5,396 bases of DNA from Chloroflexota bacterium (GTDB lineage: Bacteria > Chloroflexota > Anaerolineae > 4572-78 > J111). The stretch is from assembly GCA_003694775.1 (NCBI GenBank), contig RFJV01000630.1:1-5396 (forward strand), written 5' to 3'. Numbering within the stretch: position 1 is the first letter of the stretch; every line of letters starts with the position of its first letter. Made by a program: the position numbers and the translations under genes. Shown in pieces: positions 1-3,995 of this stretch. Below the pieces are notes generated by a model. The model worked only from the letters and a program-made list of their open reading frames with translations, searched no databases and was not told the origin of the DNA.

Positions 1-36
1 CAATACCAGGCAGGTCGCCCCAAAAGCCAATACCAA
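1..36 (-). CDS. Possible 5' end of an unidentified gene running off the left edge
   Basis: A strong Shine-Dalgarno match (GGAGGA on the minus strand, plus-strand 44-49) lies downstream of the second thioredoxin-like gene and should serve a gene that continues past the window. With normal spacing (7 bases) it points to a TTG codon at 36-34, giving the hydrophobic start (M)VLAFGATCLVL, which could be the first part of a membrane segment or signal peptide. A competing frame starts at ATG 58 (or ATG 67) and reads MVIGGVRVGIGFWGDLPGI. Its GFWGD element faintly recalls the N-terminus of DUF1446/AtuA-type proteins, but it has no well-spaced ribosome binding site. Too little is visible to choose a frame or name a family. 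If real, it would be the sixth gene of the arsR cluster. Confidence 0.3.
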   Translation of the reverse strand, partial: MVLAFGATCLVL

Positions 37-67
37 CGCGCACTCCTCCGATGACCATGCGGTGCAT

Positions 68-91
68 CACCGGTATTTCCATACACCGGTG
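68..91 (-). other. Small hairpin with GGAA (GNRA-type) loop after the second thioredoxin gene
   Basis: On the minus strand CACCGG pairs with CCGGTG, and an inner TAT/ATA pairing closes a GGAA tetraloop, leaving a 2-base bulge. It lies between the thioredoxin-like stop codon (120-122) and the possible gene at the left edge. No T-tract follows, so it is unlikely to be a classical intrinsic terminator. A role in mRNA stability or in masking the next start is possible but unproven. Confidence 0.35.
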
Positions 92-119
92 GGGGTCGGC
101 CTTGGGAGCTTTGAGCGTT

Positions 120-374
120 TCACGGATTAGCTGTATTATTCCCCAGCAACTGCTTCAAGGCCTCTACAGACGGCACTTTCCCCACCACCTTCACCTGGCC
201 GTCTACGACCAGGGCGGGGGTCGCCATCACACCAAACTGGATAATCTCGTTGATGTCGGTCACTTTTTCCAGTTCATAATCAATACCCAACGCCTGTGCC
301 GCGGTAACGGTCAGCTTTTCCAGCCGCTGGCAGTTGGGGCAACCTGTTCCCAGAATCTGGATTTTTCTGGTCAT
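120..374 (-). CDS. Small thioredoxin/glutaredoxin-like CxxC protein (MTH895/TM0996 family), second copy
   Basis: An 84-residue cytoplasmic thioredoxin-fold protein of the 'redox-active disulfide protein 2' type. The active-site motif GCPNC (C12, C15) follows the first beta strand (IQILGTG). The cis-proline element MATPALVV (P53) and the closing GKVPS...LKQLL helix are present. The length is typical of the family, which lacks the N-terminal extension of classical thioredoxin. The start at 374 is preferred over an ATG at 413 because GGAGG lies 8 bases upstream (plus-strand 383-387) and homology begins here; the longer version would read through the hairpin at 402-435. It is the last recognised gene of the arsR-permease cluster, 72 bases after the permease. 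It is a diverged paralogue of the protein at 2110-2379: over the KVTD to KQ(W/L)L part, 22 of 41 residues match. The likely role is thiol-disulfide exchange or metal(loid) handling for the permease; the substrate is unknown. Confidence 0.9.
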   Translation of the reverse strand: MTRKIQILGTGCPNCQRLEKLTVTAAQALGIDYELEKVTDINEIIQFGVMATPALVVDGQVKVVGKVPSVEALKQLLGNNTANP

Positions 375-382
375 TTCGATGT

Positions 383-387
383 CCTCC
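383..387 (-). promoter_or_regulatory. Ribosome binding site fixing the start of the second thioredoxin gene
   Basis: The minus strand reads GGAGG 8 bases before the ATG at 374. It supports the 84-residue form over the 97-residue form. It belongs to a leader, TATTTTTACCGGAGG, that closely matches the one before the permease. Confidence 0.85.
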
Positions 388-401
388 GGTAAAAATATGG
401 C

Positions 402-435
402 CTTGCCGGACAACTGTTAGCAGTTGTCCGGCAAG
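402..435 (-). terminator. Strong hairpin between permease and second thioredoxin gene (terminator, attenuator or mRNA stabiliser)
   Basis: A perfect 15-bp inverted repeat (402-416 with 421-435) surrounds a 4-base loop. On the minus strand the stem is followed by GCCATATTTTT, so a run of five T starts 6 bases after the stem. That is a little late for an ideal Rho-independent terminator but compatible with a leaky one. The hairpin starts only 11 bases after the permease stop codon and ends just before the ribosome binding site of the next gene. It may therefore lower expression of that gene or protect RNA ends. Equally, it could be a member of a dispersed palindromic repeat family. Confidence 0.6.
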
Positions 436-446
436 TTATGGTTTGC

Positions 447-1865
447 TTAAGCAAAAAACGCACCAAAAATCATCCCACTGATGGTTGCCATCACCACCAC
501 CAGGGAGACGAACACGACCGTCTTTTTGGTGCCCAGTACACTGCGGATGACCAGCATATTCGGCAGGCTGAGTGCAGGACCGGCCAGCAAGAGCGCCAGT
601 GCCGGTCCCTGCCCCATACCGTTCCCCAGCAGGCCCTGCAGGATGGGCACTTCGGTCAGGGTGGCAAAGTACATAAACGCGCCCACAAACGAGGCCACGA
701 AGTTCGACAGCAGAGAGTTGCCGCCCACCGCCCAGTACACCCACCCGGAGGGGATGAGACCTTCGTGACCGGGCCGGCCCAGCAGAAAGCCGGAAATCAG
801 CACGCCGTAGAACAGGAGCGGCAAAATCTGTTTGGCAAAGCCCCAGGTCTGCCGCCACCACTCAGCCAGTTCATCTTCTGCCGCGGCCTCTTCGTCCTCG
901 TGGGGCCGGTTGATGAGCAGAGCCAGCCCCACCACGCCGACCACAAACGGCACGGTCGGTTCGTGGGGCACCAACACCGCGGCCAGGGCGGTCAGCACCA
1001 CTACGGTGGCCATTTCTGCCAACCGCACACCGAACCAACGCACCAGTATCGCCGCCAGCACCAGCCCGGACAAACTGACCACCGTCCAGCGGTTAGCGTA
1101 GATGGCGGCCCACAGCGTCCCGCTTTCCTGCGGCTTACCCCAGTTGGCAAAGACCAGGATTAACACCATCATCGCGAAGTACACCGCATTTTGCCACAGG
1201 GGACGCTTCACTTCCGGCTCCGGAAGCTGGGCCTGGGCGCGGCTCTTGGCCTGTTCTTCCTGGCGGAAAATCAGATGCATCATCCCGCCAATGACCACGC
1301 TGAACAGAATCGCGCCCACGGCGCGGGCCACGCCCAGCCTGACCCCCAGCACGCTGGCGGTCAGCACAATCGCCAGCACGTTGATGGCCGGGCCGGAGTA
1401 GAGAAAGGCCACCGCGGGGCCAAGTCCGGCCCCCATCCGGTAGATACCGGCAAAGAGCGGCAGAACGGTACAGGAACAAACGGCCAGAATGGTGCCGGAC
1501 ACCGAGGCCACGCCGTAGGCCAGCACCTTGGGGGCATTCGCGCCCAGGTACTTCATCACCGAGGCCTGACTGACAAAAACGGCAATGCCGCCGGCAATGA
1601 AAAAGGCCGGCACCAGACACAGCAGGACGTGCTCCTGAGCGTACCAGCGGGCCAGATGCAGAGCCTCCATCACCGCGTTATCAAATCTCTGGTTGCCCAC
1701 CGGCAGATTGTAGACAATCAAAAACCCGCCAATCAGAACAGCCAGCCATTTCCAATCTTGCTTCCAATGGGCCAGCCGCCGGCCCAGACCGGCCAGGCCG
1801 GTCACCGGTACAGCCGGCGACCGGGCCGTGTCGTATCCGGCGGGAGAATTGGATACTGCTTTCAT
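447..1865 (-). CDS. Permease of the ArsP/DUF318 (UPF0718, SO_0444-like) family, putative metal or organoarsenical efflux
   Basis: A 472-residue integral membrane protein with about 12 hydrophobic segments (roughly 39-55, 79-98, 113-141, 149-172, 180-200, 226-241, 260-276, 282-299, 304-318, 345-362, 386-403, 419-440, 447-468). Two related halves are visible. The first carries the family signature AVCSCTVLPLFAGIYRMGAG with the C130-S-C132 pair, then GPAVAFLYSGPAINVLA. The second half repeats it as GQGPALALLLAGPALSLPNM without cysteines. An acidic cytoplasmic-type loop (EDEEAAAEDELAEWW, about 323-337) separates the halves. Known relatives include ArsP (trivalent organoarsenical efflux) and SO_0444 (Cu/Zn efflux), so toxic metal(loid) export is likely, but the substrate cannot be read from sequence. 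The start at 1865 has AGGAGGG 8 bases upstream. The ArsR-type regulator and flanking thioredoxins strongly suggest metal- or metalloid-controlled expression. Confidence 0.88.
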   Translation of the reverse strand: MKAVSNSPAGYDTARSPAVPVTGLAGLGRRLAHWKQDWKWLAVLIGGFLIVYNLPVGNQRFDNAVMEALHLARWYAQEHVLLCLVPAFFIAGGIAVFVSQASVMKYLGANAPKVLAYGVASVSGTILAVCSCTVLPLFAGIYRMGAGLGPAVAFLYSGPAINVLAIVLTASVLGVRLGVARAVGAILFSVVIGGMMHLIFRQEEQAKSRAQAQLPEPEVKRPLWQNAVYFAMMVLILVFANWGKPQESGTLWAAIYANRWTVVSLSGLVLAAILVRWFGVRLAEMATVVVLTALAAVLVPHEPTVPFVVGVVGLALLINRPHEDEEAAAEDELAEWWRQTWGFAKQILPLLFYGVLISGFLLGRPGHEGLIPSGWVYWAVGGNSLLSNFVASFVGAFMYFATLTEVPILQGLLGNGMGQGPALALLLAGPALSLPNMLVIRSVLGTKKTVVFVSLVVVMATISGMIFGAFFA

Positions 1866-1873
1866 TGGTAAGA

Positions 1874-1880
1874 CCCTCCT
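1874..1880 (-). promoter_or_regulatory. Ribosome binding site of the permease
   Basis: The minus strand reads AGGAGGG 8 bases before the ATG at 1865. It is preceded by TATTTTTAC and by the palindrome at 1897-1924, an arrangement mirrored upstream of the thioredoxin gene at 374. Confidence 0.85.
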
Positions 1881-1896
1881 GTAAAAATAGCGTTGG

Positions 1897-1924
1897 GGTA
1901 GGGCGACATTAATGTCGCCCTACC
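1897..1924. repeat. Perfect 28-bp palindrome with GTAGGGCGA/TCGCCCTAC arms
   Basis: Positions 1897-1924 are a perfect palindrome centred between 1910 and 1911. The arms GTAGGGCGACATT (1898-1910) are followed directly by their complement. The outer arms match the palindrome at 3171-3190 (GGGCGA...TCGCCC) while the centres differ (CATTAATG versus ACGGCCGT). This is the behaviour of a dispersed REP/MITE-like palindromic family. On the minus strand CCAACGCTATTTTT follows, so weak terminator or stability function in front of the permease is also possible. Confidence 0.75.
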
Positions 1925-2109
1925 TTTTTAGAAATAAATAAAGGCGGAAGGGGAAAGGGCGGGGGAGGCCCCCAATCTCCAATCCCCAATCTCTCCAGAA
2001 GGGTCAAAACGGGGGTGGTCGCCGGACACCCGACGCCCTGCCGCACAGGCACTTTTTGGCCGGCGGGGTAGAGCGACAGCATTGACAGCACATAGCCAGT
2101 TCCGTCCCC
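1925..2109. other. Non-coding gap between thioredoxin and permease genes, with heptamer tandem repeats
   Basis: No convincing gene is seen. Short open frames here have poor composition and no ribosome binding site. Three tandem heptamers CCAATCT, CCAATCC, CCAATCT occupy 1972-1992, next to a purine-rich stretch (1942-1968). No near-consensus promoter for the permease was found on the minus strand, so the permease probably relies on transcription from upstream, or on a promoter that is not recognisable. Confidence 0.6.
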
Positions 2110-2379
2110 TCAGGCCGTGACCAGCGCGTCGGCCAGCCACTGCTTTATCTGGCTGACCGCGGGAATTTTGCCACTGCTGACCACCTTTTCGTTGACCACC
2201 AGGGCCGGGGTAAACATCACCCCGTAGCGGGCAAACTCCTGCACGTCGGTCACTTTCTGGATGACCGCGTCCAGGTCTTCATCCCGCTCCTCGGCCAGCA
2301 GTTCCAGGGCTTCGCCAGCTCTTTGGGCCAGCAGTTCACAATTCTTGCAACCGGAACCCAAAACTTTAAGGATGAGCAT
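2110..2379 (-). CDS. Small thioredoxin/glutaredoxin-like CxxC protein (MTH895/TM0996 family), first copy
   Basis: An 89-residue thioredoxin-fold protein. The motif GSGCKNC (C11, C14) follows strand MLILKVLG; the cis-proline element MFTPALVV (P58) and the GKIPAVSQIKQWL tail are present. The start at 2379 is chosen because GGAGG lies 8 bases upstream (plus-strand 2388-2392) and family similarity begins exactly there; the frame stays open to 2559 only by chance over the zinc-ribbon gene. It overlaps the end of that gene by 14 bases, so translation is probably coupled. Compared with the copy at 120-374 it has an extra acidic stretch (EERDEDLD, about 31-38) and lysine instead of proline inside the CxxC, which should change the redox potential or metal affinity. 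The role is presumably cytoplasmic thiol or metal(loid) chemistry serving the cluster's permease; this is inferred from context. Confidence 0.9.
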   Translation of the reverse strand: MLILKVLGSGCKNCELLAQRAGEALELLAEERDEDLDAVIQKVTDVQEFARYGVMFTPALVVNEKVVSSGKIPAVSQIKQWLADALVTA

Positions 2380-2602
2380 TTTCAGTACCTCCAGATTTGT
2401 GAGAAAGTTTTTGACAGTTGATGCACACATCGGTAGGACGGTTGGTCCAGTATTCCAGCCCGCAGATGGGGCAAACAACCTGCCGGAGTTTTCCCCGCCG
2501 GGAACGAGATACGGGGCGAAGCTCCGGCGGCAGGTCGGCAAACGGGTCTGCACCCCCACAGCAGGACGGGGGTCGAGATGGAGATGGTTTCTGTCCGGTC
2601 AT
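2366..2602 (-). CDS. Small zinc-ribbon protein of unknown function coupled to arsR
   Basis: A 78-residue protein that I cannot place in a named family. The C-terminal half has a clear zinc-ribbon pattern, CPICG (C44, C47) and CINC (C60, C63), 12 residues apart, with an aromatic YW after the first knuckle. The N-terminal half is proline- and arginine-rich with adjacent cysteines C14-C15 (SCCGGADPF) and is probably disordered. The start at 2602 has GGGAGG 5 bases upstream, a site overlapping the arsR stop codon, and the gene starts 10 bases after arsR. Its last 14 bases overlap the thioredoxin gene at 2379 and contain that gene's start codon. This tight packing argues that it is a genuine co-translated gene. 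It could bind DNA/RNA, zinc, or a soft metal(loid) through the vicinal cysteines; none of these is demonstrated. Confidence 0.8.
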   Translation of the reverse strand: MTGQKPSPSRPPSCCGGADPFADLPPELRPVSRSRRGKLRQVVCPICGLEYWTNRPTDVCINCQKLSHKSGGTENAHP

Positions 2603-2612
2603 TGTTTCCTCC

Positions 2613-3008
2613 CTATTGGTCAGTCCCCGGTATGCAGTCAGGTTTAAAAATCAGAGAAATTTCGCCTACCGTCTGCTGGCCTTCCGGGCCGCACAGCTGG
2701 CGCTCCCGGATGCGGGAGGGGTCCAGAAAAGCGGCAAACCAGTCCTGCCAGCGGGCCACCGCCTCCTGGTCTACAGTGTAATAAATCCACCGACCGTCGA
2801 TGGCATCGCGGCGGCTGAACACCAGCCCGGCTTTACGCAGAACCCGCAGGTGATGCGACAGCAGGTTCGCCGGCAGGCCCAGCCGTTCGGTCAGCTCGCA
2901 GTTGCAAGACGTGCCTTCCATTAACACGTCCAGAATCCGCAGGCGGTTGGGGTCGGACAGGGCTTTCAAGACCGCGGCCGCTTCGTCAAAAGATGGGGAT
3001 TGGTTCAT
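2613..3008 (-). CDS. ArsR/SmtB-family metal(loid)-responsive repressor
   Basis: A 131-residue winged-helix repressor. N-terminal helix FDEAAAVLKALSDPNRLRILDVL (7-29) is the classic ArsR signature, followed by the helix-turn-helix CELTERLGLPANLLSHHLRVLRKAGLV (37-63) and the wing (RRDAIDGRWIYYTV, 66-79). A CxC pair (C35, C37) sits at the start of the helix before the recognition helix, near the site used by alpha-3 type As(III)/Sb(III) sensors (ELCVCDL in E. coli ArsR). Two C-terminal cysteines, C106 and C125, could supply a third thiolate. The repressor should release its operator upon binding a thiophilic metal(loid). It is the first gene of the cluster, behind a TATAAT promoter and candidate operators at 3029-3044 and 3129-3144. 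The ribosome binding site is weak (GGTGA, 3 bases before ATG 3008), the only poor one in the operon. The extended tail (about 108-131) has no recognised domain. Confidence 0.92.
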   Translation of the reverse strand: MNQSPSFDEAAAVLKALSDPNRLRILDVLMEGTSCNCELTERLGLPANLLSHHLRVLRKAGLVFSRRDAIDGRWIYYTVDQEAVARWQDWFAAFLDPSRIRERQLCGPEGQQTVGEISLIFKPDCIPGTDQ

Positions 3009-3028
3009 AGTTCACCGGCCAAAAATAT

Positions 3029-3044
3029 TTCTACAATCATTGAA
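3029..3044. promoter_or_regulatory. Candidate ArsR operator, promoter-proximal
   Basis: TTCTA-N6-TTGAA (minus strand TTCAATGATTGTAGAA) is a one-mismatch inverted repeat. It shares TTCAATGAT with the perfect site at 3129-3144. It lies just downstream of the predicted transcription start (about +7 to +22), where a bound repressor would block initiation or clearance. Confidence 0.6.
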
Positions 3045-3057
3045 TTATCTTACCGGA

Positions 3058-3086
3058 ATTATACGCCTGTTTGCCCCTGCCGGATA
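3058..3086 (-). promoter_or_regulatory. Promoter of the arsR operon: perfect -10, weak -35
   Basis: The minus strand carries TATAAT at 3063-3058. The hexamer at 17-base spacing (3086-3081) is TATCCG, far from TTGACA. The predicted start is near 3051, giving a leader of about 43 bases. A good -10 with a poor -35 and an adjacent palindrome is typical of an activator-dependent promoter. Confidence 0.65.
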
Positions 3087-3100
3087 GTGACAAATGTCAC
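3087..3100. promoter_or_regulatory. GTGA-N6-TCAC palindrome abutting the -35 region (activator site candidate)
   Basis: GTGACAAATGTCAC is a 6-2-6 inverted repeat matching the CRP/FNR core GTGA-N6-TCAC. Its centre (3093.5) is about 42 bases upstream of the predicted start of the arsR operon, the position of class II CRP/FNR activation. A NarL/FixJ-type response regulator is an alternative owner. No such regulator is encoded in the window. Confidence 0.6.
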
Positions 3101-3109
3101 GATGTACGG

Positions 3110-3123
3110 GTGACATTCGTCAC
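3110..3123. promoter_or_regulatory. Second GTGA-N6-TCAC palindrome upstream of the arsR promoter
   Basis: GTGACATTCGTCAC is a 5-4-5 inverted repeat, the twin of the site at 3087-3100. The centres are 23 bp apart, about two helical turns, so both dimers could sit on the same DNA face. It would be centred about 65 bases upstream of the predicted start. Confidence 0.6.
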
Positions 3124-3128
3124 ATTAT

Positions 3129-3144
3129 TTCAATGATAATTGAA
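3129..3144. promoter_or_regulatory. Candidate ArsR operator, distal
   Basis: TTCAATGATAATTGAA is a perfect 6-4-6 inverted repeat (TTCAA-N6-TTGAA), the type of AT-rich palindrome bound by ArsR-family repressors. Its centre is exactly 100 bp from the centre of the proximal site at 3029-3044. Confidence 0.6.
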
Positions 3145-3170
3145 GTATTTATGAGGGCACAGCACAGTAG

Positions 3171-3190
3171 GGGCGAACGGCCGTTCGCCC
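3171..3190. repeat. Perfect 20-bp palindrome of the GGGCGA/TCGCCC repeat type
   Basis: GGGCGAACGG is followed directly by its complement CCGTTCGCCC. The left flank GTAG (3167-3170) matches the outer arm of the palindrome at 1897-1924, while the right flank TGC has drifted from CTAC. It lies between the end of radC (3227) and the arsR control region. There is no T-tract on the minus strand after it, so it reads as a dispersed repeat rather than a clear radC terminator. Confidence 0.7.
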
Positions 3191-3226
3191 TGCAGAAACC
3201 GTATTTTCAGGGTGGCAACGTGGGGC

Positions 3227-3937
3227 TTAACCGAATCCCAGTCCGCGCTCTTTGAGGCTGACAAATCGGTTGCGTCCGATTATCAGGTGGTCGAGCAGTT
3301 CAATGCCCAGCAGTTTTCCGGCCTGAACCAGCGACCGGGTAATCTGGACATCTTCCGGCGAGGGGGTCGGGTCGCCGGAGGGGTGGTTGTGGGCCACAAT
3401 CAGGGCCACGGCGTTGGCCCGGACGGCGTCGCGAAAGATTTCGGCGGGGCGGATGATGGCAGAGTTGGCGTTGCCCTGGTAGACCTTTTCGCTCCGCAGG
3501 ACCCGGTTTTTGGTATCCAGCAGAAGGGTGCGGACGTGCTCCTGCTCCAGGTGGGCCATTTCCGGCAGAAGCAGATTGGCCGCGTCTGCGGGGCAGGTAA
3601 TCTGGGGACGGGCATCCGCGGAAACGGCCAATAAACGACGGCCCAGCTCCAATGCCGCCTTGAGCTGGGCCGTTTTGGCGATACCCATTCCTTTCACCCC
3701 GGCCAGTTCGTCGAAGCTGGCCCGGGCCAGGCCGTCCAGGCCGTTGAATTGGCGAAGCAGGCGGGTGCTGAAGGCAATCACATTTTCACCCGGCAGGCCG
3801 ACGCGCAGGAGAATTGCCAGCAGTTCGGCGTTCGACAGAGCCGCCGCGCCGCAGTGCATCAGCCGTTCGCGGGGGCGTTCGTCCTCCGGAAAGTCGTGAA
3901 TGGTCAGACGATAACCAGGAGCGGGTTCGGTCGTCAT
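3227..3937 (-). CDS. radC: RadC family protein (JAMM/MPN+ domain, UPF0758)
   Basis: A 236-residue RadC protein of usual length. The N-terminal UPF0758 helical region (about 10-103) includes [24 protein letters not shown] and a helix-hairpin-helix-like stretch, [21 protein letters not shown] (78-98). The C-terminal JAMM metalloprotease-like domain (about 112-233) has the complete zinc motif [14 protein letters not shown] with H183, H185, S187 and D196, and the family block [28 protein letters not shown]. Metal ligands are therefore intact. RadC was named for DNA repair in E. coli, but that role was later questioned and the cellular function remains unsettled. The start at 3937 has GAGG 9 bases upstream (3947-3950). 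It follows the cupin gene on the same strand after 58 bases and may be co-transcribed with it. Confidence 0.95.
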   Translation of the reverse strand: MTTEPAPGYRLTIHDFPEDERPRERLMHCGAAALSNAELLAILLRVGLPGENVIAFSTRLLRQFNGLDGLARASFDELAGVKGMGIAKTAQLKAALELGRRLLAVSADARPQITCPADAANLLLPEMAHLEQEHVRTLLLDTKNRVLRSEKVYQGNANSAIIRPAEIFRDAVRANAVALIVAHNHPSGDPTPSPEDVQITRSLVQAGKLLGIELLDHLIIGRNRFVSLKERGLGFG

Positions 3938-3995
3938 CGGAACATTCCTCGGATTGGCAAGCCGCGGCCTTCGGCAGGTCCGCCGGCCCGAAGTA

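Noticed and set aside
375..413. N-terminal extension of the second thioredoxin to an ATG at 413
   Set aside because: It would start inside the stem of the 402-435 hairpin without a ribosome binding site; the ATG at 374 has GGAGG at 8 bases.
442..455. 14-bp palindrome TTTGCTTAAGCAAA over the permease stop codon
   Set aside because: It overlaps the last codons and stop, and a T-run precedes rather than follows it on the minus strand, so no terminator function is supported.
438..1163. Long plus-strand open frame of 241 codons opposite the permease
   Set aside because: It is antisense to a clear membrane protein gene. Its translation is His/Gln/Pro-rich, typical of a shadow frame in G+C-rich DNA, with no family resemblance.
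1191..1871. Plus-strand open frame of 226 codons opposite the first half of the permease
   Set aside because: Shadow frame: the composition (HGQ-rich) is non-protein-like and the opposite strand carries the recognisable permease signature.
1909..2140. Two minus-strand open frames (60 and 70 codons) in the thioredoxin-permease gap
   Set aside because: They lack ribosome binding sites, run through the palindrome or the heptamer repeats, and resemble no protein family.
2380..2559. N-terminal extension of the first thioredoxin to an ATG at 2559
   Set aside because: The extension overlaps the zinc-ribbon gene in another frame, lacks family similarity, and the internal ATG at 2379 has a well-placed GGAGG.
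3171..3190. Palindrome downstream of radC as its intrinsic terminator
   Set aside because: No U-rich tract follows on the minus strand and the sequence matches the repeat at 1897-1924, so a repeat is the better explanation.
3510..3899. Plus-strand open frames opposite radC
   Set aside because: Serine/arginine-rich shadow translations opposite an intact RadC with full JAMM motif.
3969..3993. CTTCGG...CCGAAG inverted repeat between cupin and radC as a terminator
   Set aside because: Only 6 bp of stem with a 13-base loop in very G+C-rich sequence and no T-tract; chance is likely.
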